Shown: piece by piece, positions 1 to 11,379 of the stretch
Numbering within the stretch: the stretch's first letter is position 1
Layout of the letters: each line of letters begins with the position of its first letter
Assembly (NCBI GenBank): GCA_014529385.2
Contig: CM043957.1
Span: 86,376,881-86,440,880, forward strand
DNA length: 64,000 nt
Source: Adiantum capillus-veneris
Taxonomy: Eukaryota; Streptophyta; Polypodiopsida; Polypodiales; Pteridaceae
Reading direction: 5' to 3'
Position numbers and translations under genes: made by a program
The notes under the pieces: generated by a model
Told to the model about the DNA's origin: nothing
Seen by the model: the letters and a program-made list of their open reading frames with translations, nothing else
Databases searched by the model: none

Positions 1-1740
1 GGAAGCAAGAGACCTTGCTGCTTACCCCGAGGAGCTTTTACTTTTTGACATATAATGCAATGTGTGACATAACTAAACACATCTTTTCGCATTTTAGGCC
101 AATAGAAAAATCATTCAATCTTTTCCAATGTGGTGTTCATACCCCTGTGCCCACCCGTGAGAGAGTCATGTGCATCATGCAATATGGCTGGCCTGAGAGA
201 GAGCAACACACATAGACGCTGACGAAAAAATAACAATCCATCACGAATGAGATAGTTGTTGGGCCCTTGGGAAGCAAGAGCCTGCAACCAATACTTACCA
301 AACTCCGAATCTGCATACTGATTCTTCATGCTGTCGAAAGACTCACCTTGTATGGAAAATGTGGTTCTTGACTCAAGAGTCAAAATCTGTCCTTTGCGAC
401 TCAACGCATCTGCAACAGGGTTAGCTTTTCCAGGCACATACTCAATCAAACCGCCAAATTGCTCAAAAAATTGTGACCATCGCGCTTGGCGATCACTCCA
501 ATGTGCACTAGGCATAGACTGTAGCCACTTGAGGGCTTGATGATCTGTGCGCACTGTAAACTCTCTACCATACAAAAAATGCTCCCAATGCTTAAGAGAG
601 TGAATGACATACAAAAGTTCTTTATCATAAACTGAATAATTCCTATTCACACTATTGAGCTTCTGGCTAAGGAAAGCTACTGGGCGACCATGCTGCTGGA
701 GCACAGCGCCTATGGCGACGCTGCTCGCATCCGTCCATACCTCAAAGGGATCATCCCAAAAGGCAAGGATAAGACACAGTTCTTCTGTCACCGCAACCTT
801 GAGAGCTGCGAAAGCCTCAATGGCTGCCTCAGACAAGTCAACGCGCTAACGGCAAGTCTTTACCCCTTTCAAAACATCAGTCATAGGTGCAGCAATGCGT
901 GCAAAATTCTCTATGTGCGAACTATATGCTTGACATAAACCAAGAAAAGAACGCACATCATATGCAGTTTTGGGCAAATCCCAATTACGAACCTGCTCCA
1001 CCTTCGCGGGGTCGAGCTTGACGCCTTCTGCAGAAATGATATAACACAGATAAGTGACTTCAGTAAGAAAAAATTCAGACTTCTTAGCTGCAATGTACAA
1101 TTGACACTCATCCAAACGAGTTAGTACCCTTTCAACATCTCTTTCATGTTGTTCCCATGATGCAGAATAAATGAGAATATCATCTAAAAGAATGAACACA
1201 CATATACCTACCATGTCGCCGAAACGACCTACCATGAGACGATTGAACGTACCCACGGCTCTTGTCAATCCAAAAGGCATAACAATATACTCTCATTGCC
1301 CTCGCTCGGTGCGGAAGGCGGTCTTGAAAATGTCGCCTTTGAATACCCGTACCTGATGGTATCCACTTTTGAGATCGACCTTGCTGAAAACCTTTGTCCC
1401 ATTGAGCATATCCAAGATATACTCAATGCGAGGCATCAGAAACTTGTTCTTGACGGTCATCTTGTTTAATGCCCTATAATCAACACACAGACGAGACGAA
1501 CCATCCTTGCGAACGAACAAAATAGAAGCAGCAAAAGGACTTACACTAGGACGTATGAATCCTCTAGCCACCAACTCCGTGAGTTGTCGCTCTAACTCTT
1601 CCTCCTGTGACTTGTTCAAACGGTAGGGAGCCTTACTGACAAGCTGCGCTCCCTCCATAAGCTCGATGCGATGGTCCTCCGGCCGCTCCGGTGGAAGATC
1701 ATCCTGCAAAAAGAGATGTTTAAATTTCGTAAACAACTCC
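1..1740 (-). pseudogene. Ty3/gypsy pol: reverse transcriptase, RNase H, start of integrase
   Basis: RT occupies about 1736 to 880. Visible motifs are LCVDYRALNKMTVKNKFLMP, FSKVDLKSGYHQ, MPFGLTRAVGTF and the catalytic box [10 protein letters not shown], which keeps both Asp residues. RNase H follows with VWTDASSVAIGAVL, YDKELL and RTDHQALKWL (about 750 to 500), then VADALSRK and the integrase zinc-binding start GGHRGMNTTLEKI. After an in-frame TGA at 111-113 the integrase continues with FFYWPKMRKDV and a CIICQ pair to the edge. The whole stretch is one frame broken by stops at 1293-1295, 846-848 and 111-113. The gag/protease portion lies upstream. Family assignment is secure; the copy is non-functional. 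Confidence 0.92.
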
Positions 1741-3695
1741 GAATACTTACCTGGAGCTTGAATGCTCTTGGAAACTGGGGCAGCATAGATGAATGCCGCT
1801 TGTGCTCCTCGTCGTAATTCACGCTTTACCTACACATGCGAGATGAGAGGCAAAGAATGCAAGCCCTCCTCAGCACGAATGATGAGGGGGGAATCTGTTT
1901 TGGCATGCAAAGTGAGAGTGAGAGCCTCCCAATCAACGAGAGAGTTCAATTCACGAAACCATTTCATGCCTAAAATCATATCACACCCTGAGAGAGGAGA
2001 CACAAGAAATTTCCTACGAAAAGAAGCTTACTGAACGGTAAACATCACATCAAGGCACTCCTTCGTGATGAGAGTCTATCCCAGGAGCGAAGCCAGAAAC
2101 CTCGATAGGAGATTTCTGACTAACCTCTAAGCGGGCTCTCTCAACAAGAGGGGGACTAATCACATCATGCATACTGCCTAGATCAAACAATATGATAAAA
2201 CACTGTCCTTTTACATGACCATAACACTTCATGAGAGATTCATCAATGTGTGTGTCAGAGTCATGAGAAGATGCAGGTTGTGTTGTGACACAGTTTGTGG
2301 TTGTTGTGGGTGCCTTTGGTTCTTTAGGTGGGACTGTCTTAGGACAGGCCTTCTTAATGGGACCCTTGACATGACATTGAAAACATCTACCTTCTTTAGC
2401 ATAAATCACTTGTTCTTCTGCCGTGATGTATCCTCCTATAATTCCTTGAGAAGCTTTTTCATCAAGGGTTAGCTTAGGTTTTGCAGGTGTTTTAGCTTTA
2501 CCCTTAGATTCATTGTTAGAGTTCTTTTCCGAGGAATTAGAGGAAGAAGGGCTAGAAGAATTTCCATTCTTACCATTTTTACCGTTCTTATCATTCTGTG
2601 TGTTCTGAGAATTCTGAGATGTTCCTTGAGAAGACTTGTTCTCCTTGGGCTTTCCCTTGTTGTGCTTTATCTCTTGGGCGAGAGCGATTGCTACCGCCTT
2701 GTTGAGATCCGCGGGGTCAAAGACTTCAACATCAAACTTGATGTATTCGTCTAACCCAAAGAGAAAAGTCTCTTTGCGCTCATCATCCGACTTGCGTAAT
2801 TGAGTGCCTAGCTGTAAAACACGGTTAGAAAACGACATGACTGGCATACCATGTTGCTTGAGATTACGCCAATCCTCTTTCAATCGTGCGAGATACTGAG
2901 GTGGCATAAACCGTGCCTTGAGCTTGTCTTGGAAATCAGCCCAACTAAAAGAGAGGGGCGTGAAATCGTCGGCTACCTCTAGGTGCGTGGCTAGCTATGC
3001 CTCTTGCCATGCATGGTACCAATTTATGGCATCACCGGCAAGGTACATAGCTGCCGTCAAAACTTTGCTATTTTCTGTTTTCTTAGTTGTGGCAAATAAG
3101 CATTAAATTAATGCAACCAAGAATGAATCACCGTAGCATCCATCTTACCATCATACTTACTTAAAGTCATCTTTTCAGTGACGGGGTTGTTGAAATCCGC
3201 ATCGTGGCTTGCACCACTAGAGGAACTCCCACGATCTTTGGGTGGTTCGGTCTTCGAGGCTAGCATGTGGGAAAGAAATTCTTGATGGCGAATCTCCCTT
3301 TGACCTTCTCGTTCATCGCGCTCGCGTTCGAAAGCAAGCCGATTTTCTTCTTGTTTTGCGGCAAGAGCAATGCGCTCACGTTCCTGAGCAAGGCGATTTT
3401 CTTCTTGTTTTGCGACAAGTGTGGCGTTTCTTTCATCGCGCTCGCGGTCCTTGGCTTCTTGTGCTTCTGCTTTGCTTGCAAGTTGTGCCAATGCAACTCG
3501 ATTCGTTTCTTGTTGTTGTGCCATCATGTCCAACATCGACTTGACCATCATCTCCATAGGAGTGAGGACAAGTCGTGGCGTAGATGGTGAAGGGGGAGGG
3601 TTGGAAAAATCTCCTGGTGGAGAGAATCCTTCGTCGCCTCTCTCATGCTCATCACCTGAATGTGAAGTATCCATGCCGCTTCGGGTGACGACCAT
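1741..3695 (-). pseudogene. Ty3/gypsy gag and protease
   Basis: The start at 3695 (MVVTRSGMD) is followed by a long charged, Glu/Arg-rich coiled-coil-like stretch (about 3500 to 3290). Then comes the gag capsid part (SKYDGKMDATVIHSWLH, later NWYHAWQE and DDERKETFLFGLDEYIKFDV). A zinc knuckle lies near 2395-2345 as CFQCHVKGPIKKAC; the expected His is Pro here. Protease follows near 2190 with FDLGSMHDVIS, where the DSG active triplet reads DLG. A TAA at 3108-3110 (probably an old CAA), a one-base frameshift just after it, an in-frame TAG near 2995 and another frameshift near 2050 break the frame. Confidence 0.85.
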
Positions 3696-4111
3696 GCACT
3701 AGGATCTTTGGTTCTTAAGTTCACGAGGAACTTGGTTCTTGAGGGTCTTGAGGTTCTTGAGGTTTTCTTTCGCTTGCAATCGCGTTGGAGAAGGATCTTC
3801 TCTTCACCCGAGTTCTACTCTTTTCTGCGGGCGCACCCCTTGGCGGCCTTGCGCTCACACCAAGGTTGCTTTTTCCCACCTCACGTAGATTGGCCGGCCG
3901 CTAAGTGCATGGTCCGCTCTCAATGAGTGAAAAGAGACACAAGGGGAGGCTGGACAAGCCCTTCTTTCTTGGGATTCCTTCACTCTTCAACAAAACACGA
4001 TTAGGAATCGCCACGCCCAAGTAAACTTGGGTTCGTGCGATCTCGACAAGCAAAAAAAAAATCTTATGGTTCTTGTGGTTCTTTCCTTAAGTAATGCAGA
4101 ACACTTCCAAA

Positions 4112-4123
4112 GCTCTGATACCA
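4112..4123 (-). other. Primer binding site for initiator Met tRNA
   Basis: The minus strand reads TGGTATCAGAGC one base inside the LTR end (LTR ...CCTTACA, then T, then the site). This is the standard 12-nt site complementary to the 3' end of plant initiator methionine tRNA. It fixes the LTR/internal border at 4124/4125 and the element orientation. Confidence 0.93.
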
Positions 4124-4124
4124 A

Positions 4125-5266
4125 TGTAAGGTACAGCGGAATGAATGTTGTAATTTCTCAAGGTTAGTGATCTTTATTGCTCAAGGTTCCTTTTAGTTCT
4201 TAGGTAAAAAGAGAGAGCTTTCCATCTTGTAGAGTGCTGTGGTCACGAACAAAGTAAGTGGATATTGTGCGTCCAAGTGAATGAGACTGAGAGAAGGAGA
4301 GAGAAGAGGTACGACACCGAGAGGTTGTAAAACCCTCCTCCGAAGGTCCCACTCTCGTCGGCGAGAGTGGTCTACTTTGATTGCACAAAGGTGTACAATG
4401 CGAATGCAATGGACCTATGCAATGGGACTATGCCGATGAGGACGGTGACTTAGGCTGAAATCTGGGATCTTCTTGGTGGCTGGAAATGACTGTTTCGGGC
4501 TGGTTTCATGGCTGAAAATTGTTGTCTTTGTCGGGCTGAGATGGGGGTCAAAAACGTTGCTGTAATCTTCTCTTTGGCTGCGTTTTTGGATAGAAGTTTC
4601 TTGCTGAAAAACGCTGGTACAGCACAGACCTTGCTGAAATGACTGTTTTTGCAAGTGTTAATTAACCCTTACCGGCTGCGGTTAGCCTGCTGCAACTGAT
4701 GATGAAAACGCTGATCCTACTGAGGTGTTTCTAGCGTTAGTAAATGCTGAAATCGCTGCAGACTTGCAAGCAACTGCTAGCATTAGTAGTTTCTTGAGGG
4801 TGCTGCTGCCAGTGAAGGTAAAACGCCAGGGCAAGATGGACTTGGGATGGCGATAGCAGATCTTGGAAAACGCCAAGAAGGGAGAGGCAGTCTATGATGA
4901 AAACGCTCGCTTGGTGAGAGTGGCCTCGCCAAGGGAATGGAGAGGGTTCTGCTGAGAGAGGGTGAGACACCTGTTGCTTGGGGAAGCCTGCTGTGTCTTT
5001 GCTCATCTGCCAATTTGTGCTAACTTGGGTTTGCTTATATATTAACTTACCCAATTTGCCCTACTAAGTACCCAACAAAAGTCACTTAATAAATAAGTAA
5101 AAAATAGAAAAAAAATGAGATAATCATCTGAAAAATTCCCAAACTGACTCTGATGGAATCTGATGGAAATGCTTATGCTTCTGCAATGTGCAACCAGAGG
5201 ATATGCATCTACACTAAGTAACTGGGCATGCACGGTCTACGAATAGACTCACAAAAGTACCATATC
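4125..5266 (-). repeat. 5' LTR of the left Ty3/gypsy element
   Basis: The inner border is set by the primer site (TGTAAGG on the plus strand, that is ...CCTTACA on the element strand). A TATA box lies at 5033-5042, so a short U3 of roughly 230 bp and a long transcribed leader are implied. The outer end is not proven because the partner LTR is off the window; 5266 is the last plausible CA before the neighbouring gag scrap. Confidence 0.6.
5033..5042 (-). promoter_or_regulatory. TATA box in the LTR
   Basis: The minus strand reads AATATATAAGC within the LTR, suitably placed for transcription toward gag. No other core promoter element could be assigned. Confidence 0.55.
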
Positions 5267-5270
5267 ACTT

Positions 5271-5660
5271 CTAATCTAACTTGACTGGACTTGACGGAAA
5301 CCCTGCTATGGTGTAGCTTGTCCACGGACACATAGGGTTGAGATGTGTCACGTGACATAGTCGTTCAATAGCGTCGAGGCAGATGAAATTGTTGGAAAAA
5401 CCGGAATCGTATAAGTTGAGAACTCTTTGATTGTTAAGGCTTCCCCAACCTTTCAAAAGTTTGCACTTTCCTTTTTCTTGCTGAGTGTGACCTTGCAGTG
5501 TGCGCATCAGGGATGGTAACACAACTTGAAGAAAGTGGATCCTTCTTACAGAGGGGCAATCGGGTTTCTTACAGACTCTTTCTCCACACAAGAAACGCTT
5601 TCCCTCTGTTACACGCTTGGACACTCCAAGCGAGAAATCAATAGCAACACACGAGCAGAA
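5271..5660 (-). pseudogene. gag zinc-knuckle/protease scrap of another LTR element
   Basis: The minus-strand reading contains a degenerate zinc knuckle (LCGERVCKKPDCP; its first Cys and the His are lost). About 65 residues later comes an aspartic protease start LYDSGFSNNFICLDAIERL, matching the Ty3/gypsy DSG-S-NFI pattern. The open frame runs about 117 codons and stops at 5271, where the Ty3 LTR appears to begin. The protein differs from the protease of the adjacent element, so this is a separate, older copy probably split by it. Confidence 0.55.
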
Positions 5661-6200
5661 TCTGCAAAATCACTAAACTTTACGAAGCTTGCAACATCGG
5701 CCTTGTAGTGCAGCTTGTATGCCCTTTGCCAGACATAGCAAATGCAGTTATCTAGTTTTTTCTAACGGCAGCAATCTCTACGAAAGTTTCTGTAAAAACA
5801 TTCTTAAATGCAGAAGCTTTGACAGCGTTCCTCAAACAGGACCCTATGCAAAACGAAAGAAAGCTCTCTCTCTCTCTCTCTCTCACCGAGCAAAAGGCCA
5901 TCCATATCGAACAAGACGTGCGTTATCGGAGCAGCTTTCAATAACCCCATCTCTCTGTGGCCGTTCAAACTCTCTCTCTCTCTCTCTCTCTCTCATCTTT
6001 GAGGTCTCTTGGGATAGTTTCCCACTACGTTAAAAATTCTCTTCAATTCTCTTCTCTCTCTCTCCGCTCGTGCGACCTGCCGTAGGGGTCTAGCTCACTC
6101 TTTTTTTTTTTTTTGCCATAAAGGGCGAGAGCAGGTTTATATTAGAAGAGAGAACACATTACATTGATTCGGGACTAAGTTCGACCAGGATACTGATAAC
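5661..6200. other. Non-coding stretch with CT runs
   Basis: No supported gene. Short (CT)n runs lie near 5869-5884, 5973-5994 and 6053-6064, and a T12 run lies near 6102-6113. Confidence 0.5.
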
Positions 6201-6720
6201 ATGCCCCATGGGCTATACAAAAGAGGGAAGACCAAACACTGTGATTTAAGCCCCAGGCTTTCATATTTCTCCATCCAAAGTGCTATTGGCATATTTCTCT
6301 TTTCGAAGCGCTTGGGTTTACCTCAAGCTGGAAGTAATTGTTGTTGGACGACTATGTCTGTTTTTTCTGTAATCTGGAATAGGATCCGAGGTGAATTCCT
6401 CTGGATTCTCTGGAGGGAGAGGAATGACAAAGTGTTTAACCATGCTTACTAGGCTAAAAGTCTGTTATCTCAATTCTCTTAGCTTGCTTGAACAGTGCCG
6501 GATATATGAGGCGAACTATAAAGTGCTTACTGATTGCCTGAGCTACTCCAATAGCGCCAACATCAATAAGCAACACAAAATCTTGCTTGATGGGTCCTAC
6601 TCTCACCTCCAACATTTGCTGCATGGATGAATGCAAAGCGAATGGCGACAAGCTCAAACACCAACACTCCAACGGAGAGAGACTCATTGCGCTCCTGCAG
6701 AGGGAAATCGTCGCCCTGTC
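6201..6720 (+). pseudogene. LINE C-terminal remnant
   Basis: The reading around 6360-6450 gives VIWNRIRGEFLWILWRERNDKVFNH. The LWxLWxERNxxxF pattern is typical of the region after the zinc-binding domain in plant L1-type LINE ORF2 proteins. Downstream (6590-6720) a shifted frame continues weakly. No reverse transcriptase is present, so this is only a 3' scrap. Confidence 0.6.
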
Positions 6721-6951
6721 TAGCTCACTCTTACCAACTCACCTCTTCGCGGCTCATTAACAAACACTTTGAGATGGTCAGAATTCTATCCATGGCTAGA
6801 TAGAGCACTTTGTGATGGTCAGAGTTATCTCTCTAAGGCTAGCTAGTAAGCCTGCAGCTTGAAGCTTTCCACTCGTTGAGGCTATGCCAGAAGCTTGTTT
6901 ATGGTCAAAGAAGCCCAAGTTGAGCTTGTTGAGACGGCGGCCTCTACGCGA

Positions 6952-7071
6952 GATGACATTTGGTCGAGTGCGTCCTCATACAAGTAAATGGGATGACATT
7001 TGGTCGAGTGCATCCTCATACAAGTAAATGGGATGACATTTGGTCGAGTGCGTCCTCGTACAAGTAAATGG
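6952..7071. repeat. Three tandem copies of a 40-bp unit
   Basis: Units 6952-6991, 6992-7031 and 7032-7071 begin GATGACATTTGGTCGAGTGC and differ by only one or two bases. No coding sense was found. Confidence 0.95.
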
Positions 7072-7644
7072 GATGGCCTACATGCTTGTAGGCTGAGGCA
7101 AAGACCGGGTATGTCTTTTGCTCTACTACCTTACCAACCAAAAAAATCAAAAGAAGAGGAAATGATTTTAAGGATGCTCGGCAAGAGGTTTTTTGTGTGT
7201 AGTGAGTACGCAATTGAATTCTATTTTCATTATGTTGCTTGTTGCTCATTAGACACACAAATGCACGTCTATTGCTAGTCATTGAACACTTTAATTATGC
7301 CTGCGGTTTTGCTTGTGTAGTCAAGTTGTAGGTTGTTCTTTTTGTGTGACTATTGGATTGTTGTAGTCATGTGAGGCTTCGAGACAGTAAGAGATTCCAA
7401 GTGATTTTTCTTGTGGACGCGGAGGATGGTTGAAAATTTCTTTTTGTTTGCCGATATAAGAGTGTTAAAGTCATGGCATCTCAAGTGAACAACCCAATGT
7501 GATCCCAATATTTATTCTGGCTTTAGGTATTTACTTTACTTATTTGTCAAATCTTGGGTAGGGCAATTAGGTAAGGAGAGTATATAAGCACGCCTATCCC
7601 CCATTGTAAAACAATATTAATTCATTGCCTAGTTGGTTGGCTAA

Positions 7645-7646
<2 letters not shown>

Positions 7647-7725
<79 letters not shown>
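7647..7725. repeat. (TC)n microsatellite, 79 nt
   Basis: Uninterrupted TC dinucleotides inside the LTR. The same position in the related LTRs at 36665-36726 and 38784-38904 also carries a long (GA/CT)n run, so the microsatellite is part of the LTR family. Confidence 0.95.
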
Positions 7726-7726
<1 letters not shown>

Positions 7727-9085
7727 AACCTAAACCTACGCGACCCCTCCTGTCTCCCCTTGGGCGAGGGCAGCCCTGTGGGGGGGCGTTAACTCTCAGC
7801 CCCGCCCTGCCCGAGCCAAAGCCCCGCAGCCTTGCCGTAGCCAGTCGACACAGCCTGTAGACAACGCTGCCAGTCGACACTCATTTCCTGCTTGTTTTCT
7901 TGCTACCCGGCAGCGAGTGGCTGCTTCTCAGCTCGGCCCTGTCCTGTGGCCATCTGTGCTCGGCCCTCCCGTGGCCTTTTGTGCTCGGCCCCAGCAAAAC
8001 CCGTGCCGACCTGCTGACCCGTCTATACAGAGCTTTGAGCAAGGCTTAATTTCCTCTATTTTCAAATCAAACTAAGCCCTCAATCTCGCCCACCACACTC
8101 TCAGATCGACAGAGTTGCCAACTAGACAAGGTATCACTAGCACCGATGTCATCATTTGACACTCCCACTGCACGCAAGAGTTTTCTTGCAGTGGCTGCAG
8201 CACCAAGGAAGGACCCTGCCGCCCGCCAAGAAGCAAGGTTCACAGCCCTCGAGGCTCGGATTCAAGAACTCATTGGGGAAAATGAGAAACTCAAAGAACG
8301 ACTACCCAAGCTCGAAGACGCAAAGGAGGCAGAGAGCCAAGCTCTACTTGCAAAAACACAGGAGGTTCAAACCTCACTCACCAAGACTGTCATGGAAACA
8401 ATACAAAAATAATCACACGAAGCAACACATAAGAAGATCGACAGCAAGATACAGGCAGCCATACATGAATGCCGACTACAAGAATCGCTCGGCCTCAAGG
8501 TCAGGATTGGGGGGCTCCACTCACCGTGGTGCACCATCGAGGACACCCTCGAGGAGGCAATCTCCAAGCTAAATGACATTCTTCAACCTGTCTACATCAA
8601 GCCCGAAACTATTTCATGGATCAACGACACACATAGGCATGTGCCACCCGAACATTGCATACTCACCTTTAAGGACAAAGATGAGCGTATGAAGCTGTTA
8701 TGCCAATCTCGACTTCTCAAGGGAAAAAAGCTTTGGATTGCTGAAGAATTGACCACGAATCAACTCAAGAGTAAAGCAAGTGAGCTCAAGAAGATGCATG
8801 AGGCACGTAAACAAGGCAAATGGGCAGTCTACCGAAATGGCAAAGCGATCATCCAGGAATTTCGAAATCCTAAGCCGGCTATCCCCTCAGTTGAACCCCC
8901 TTAGGTTTTGTTCTCTCTTTTATTTACTTTACCCTCTTGATGGACCCTCAGTCCTTAACTGATATGTATCACACCCCGCTCCAAGAAGAAATTGTTGTAG
9001 TGCTCCTTTTTGGTCCCATTGGTCATATATGACCTCCGTGGACGATAATTCAATCTATCTATCTATCTATCTATCTCTCTCTCTC
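7726..9085 (+). mobile_element. LINE-like element with ORF1 only
   Basis: This segment sits inside the CT run of an LTR. It begins with a CCTAAACC-type start and a GC-rich leader, carries one ORF1-type gene, and ends with an (ATCT)n tail (9053-9076) merging into CT repeats. There is no endonuclease or reverse transcriptase. It resembles the half-LINE (HAL1) arrangement known from mammals, but target duplications cannot be read in the repetitive flanks. Confidence 0.55.
8146..8904 (+). pseudogene. L1-type ORF1 protein, one in-frame stop
   Basis: One frame of 253 codons from ATG 8146 to the stop at 8902-8904 is broken only by TAA at 8410-8412 (IQK-stop-SHEATH, easily an old CAA). Residues about 30-80 form a charged heptad-like coiled coil (ALEARIQELIGENEKLKERL). 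The C-terminal part has KLKG-like LLKGKKLWIAEELT and KQGKWAVYRNGKAIIQEFR, the pattern of the L1 ORF1 (transposase 22 type) C-terminal domain. ORF1 proteins bind the LINE RNA. No ORF2 follows. Confidence 0.72.
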
Positions 9086-9110
9086 GTATTCTCCCCATTT
9101 CTCTACGCTT

Positions 9111-9196
9111 CCGCAATGTCAACTTTGACATGGTATCAGAGCTGCTAGATCATCCGCATTGTCGACTTTGACATGGTATTAGAGCTGCTAGATCAT
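9111..9196 (+). repeat. 43-bp tandem duplication of LTR end plus primer site
   Basis: Units 9111-9153 and 9154-9196 each contain the LTR end (TTTGACA) followed by TGGTATCAGAGC (second copy TGGTATTAGAGC) and GCTAGATCAT. The duplication therefore doubles the junction used to prime reverse transcription. Confidence 0.93.
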
Positions 9197-10150
9197 TGAT
9201 TGTGTGGGAGGACTAGCACACGGAGAAGAGAAATAGCAAAGGAGCACATGCTATGTTTTGGTCCGCCGGTGGCTTTCGCATTCTGAGAAGCTACATTGGT
9301 GGAACTACTACCAGTGCTAGCATTTTTGAAACGCTTGCACTAACACCGTCTGTTTTGGCTTTTGCATTTTGAAACATCGTCAAGGTCACTGCCTTGCGTG
9401 TTGAAATTCTCAACCTAGAGCCTCCAATAGACACAACAGCTTGAAATGCTTAGCAAAGGTGCAAGAGAGTCCTTGTGGGTGTTTTTTCAACTTACCAGGG
9501 AGGTGCATCTTGATATGATATTCTCTACTACCCTCTAGGGTAGCATTTTGAAACACTATCTAAGGGGGGGAGGATTGTTGAATGCAAGGAGTGACCTTGA
9601 AGACCAAGATTAAGTCAAAGCTATGGAAGGTGGATGGGCTAGTATCTAGATAGCAGCCTATGCTCGATCAAAGTTCTCAAGGAAATTGTCAATTTGTTTG
9701 GCACGTGAATGTGAAGCCAAAAGCAAATGCATGAGTTCACTAGAGAATAGATGCAAAGGCAAGCTTGACAAGGATGGCAGGGCTAGTACCCAGTTAGTGG
9801 CCTATGAGCGGATGAAGTTCTCAAGGAAGCCGTCAATTTGTTTTGCTTGAGATTATGAAGCCAAAGGCATATGCATGAGCTCACTAGAGGGTAGAGGCAA
9901 AGGCACCCTTAATGAAGATGATAGGACCAAGGCTCAATTAGCTGCCTCAGTACCCATGAGGTCCAAGAGCCATTGCTATAAATGCAAGAAGATGCTTTGA
10001 TTGGTTTGGGAATGCAAATCCAAAGGCAAAAACAGGAAGAAACTGAGGTCTAATTGCATTGAATATGTTTCTCTCCATAAGCATCTTGGATTGATGTTCC
10101 AAGCCTAGAGTCATGTTGTACTTGGAAAGAGCTTTCATTTGATACCCATG
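9197..10150 (+). other. Internal region of the LTR element with 144-bp tandem repeats
   Basis: Units start at 9636, 9780 and about 9924 (GGGCTAGTAC..., AAGCCAAA...GCATGAG). The same sequence is found inverted inside the short LTR element at 37430-37760, confirming that both belong to one family. No clear protein domain is visible, so the element may be non-autonomous. Confidence 0.65.
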
Positions 10151-11080
10151 TTGATATTTCTTTTTGTTAGAAGAAGAAAGTCTCTAGAAGCTTCTAGAAG
10201 ATTCTAGGAGGAGGATTCTAGAAGGACAAGTGAAAGGACACTTTTTGCAAAGCTTTCATGAGTTGGGACACTTGTTTACTCTTCTTGACAAATGAATGGA
10301 CACTTGTTGCAAAGATTTTCAAAAGCTAGGACACTTCTCCACCTTTTTTGGCATGTGGTTGGTGCTTGTCACAAGGCTCCTCTTTTCTCTTTTGTTCACC
10401 TATAAATTCAATACTTTCCTCTCACTTGAGCATGATCCCCGTTGTTGAACTTTTTGCCAAACATCATCCCGTGAAGCCTCTACTCCGTCCCTACTATTTT
10501 CCTCTACATCTCCCTTCCCTTCTTCTTGAAGGAAACCATTTCCTCTCTCTTTACCTTGATGTTGTTACTGCAACAACAAACCCAAAAATCTAAATATTCA
10601 GCCCTATTCTTGAAGTTGGATGCCACCGAGAAGATGCCCTACTACCTTCTCTTCAAAACGTGCTAAAATTTCCTCTTGTATATATGTATATGTTGGCAAA
10701 TTCCTTTATGTTTGCTTTGTGTTTATGCATGTTCACACATGAGATATGACATCTTGCATGATCTACAATTGTGAGCTACTTTAACTCACTCTCTGTTTGA
10801 TTGTAACTTAGTTCAATCCTAAGGTACTTGGACTGAGCAGAAATGCATTTTCCTTTGGGAGGGTTTCCCATCTTCAACATTCTCTCATGGTGTTTATAAT
10901 ATATGTTTTTTCCAAGTTTTACGAAGTGAATACATAAGAAATAGGGACTCTATAGTAGTATAGGGCACTTACAGGGGTATCATAGCTCTTTGGTGTTGTT
11001 ATATAAATATGTTTTTCAAGTTTTACAAAGTGAATACATAAGAAATAGGAACTCTATAGTAGTACGGGATGCTTACAGTG
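10151..11080 (+). repeat. Possible LTR of a second element
   Basis: A block ending GCTTACAG is followed by TGGTATCA (about 11082), resembling an LTR end plus primer site, and a gag remnant starts 300 bp later. About 85 bp near the end are duplicated (10901-10985 and 11005-11092, TTTTACRAAGTGAATACATA). The left border at TGTTGATATTTC is a guess. Confidence 0.35.
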
Positions 11081-11379
11081 GTATCAACACCTTGGCTTGT
11101 TGATCCTCACCCCTACTCATTTAGTTCTTATAGACATTTTCTTGAGTGCACGATTGTTGGGCATAATTCTCGTTATTAATGGAGCAAGAAAGTGCTATTT
11201 TGCAAGATCTTTAGAATCTTCAAGAGGAGAATTGACAGGTCTGGGAGAAACATTTCAAACTCGAGAAAGGCAAAAAGCAAAATGAGGCAAATGGAAAAAG
11301 ATCCATCAAAGAAAACAAAGCAAATGGGAAAAGCTTTTTAAAAGGAAAAGAGGTGAAGCATGACCATCATAGTCAAAGA

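Larger units (their letters stand above)
1..5266 (-). mobile_element. Ty3/gypsy LTR retrotransposon, left part outside the window
   Basis: Reading the minus strand from right to left gives an LTR, an initiator-Met primer binding site, gag, protease, reverse transcriptase, RNase H and the start of integrase. That order (RT and RNase H before integrase) is the Ty3/gypsy order. The element is cut by the window start inside integrase, so the 3' LTR and target duplication cannot be seen. The coding part carries several stops and at least two frameshifts, so it is dead. The right border near 5266 is an estimate: beyond it lies a different gag/protease scrap, which suggests insertion into an older element. 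Confidence 0.88.
7463..9130 (+). repeat. LTR split by an ORF1-only LINE
   Basis: The segment 7463-7725 (TGTTAAAG..., TATA motif GTATATAAGC near 7590, then a long CT run) and 9076-9130 (CTCTCG...CTACGCTTCCGCAATGTC...TTTGACA) together match the 360-bp LTR at 38730-39089 read on its minus strand. An initiator-Met primer site follows directly at 9131. The 1.36-kb middle part is foreign and carries a LINE ORF1. Confidence 0.8.

Noticed and set aside
6952-7071. CRISPR-like array (three 40-bp units)
   Set aside because: The units are directly adjacent without spacers and the context is a plant nuclear genome.
7725-7740. Telomere-like TAAACCTAAACCTA
   Set aside because: Only two imperfect units next to a CT run; too short to call an interstitial telomere repeat.
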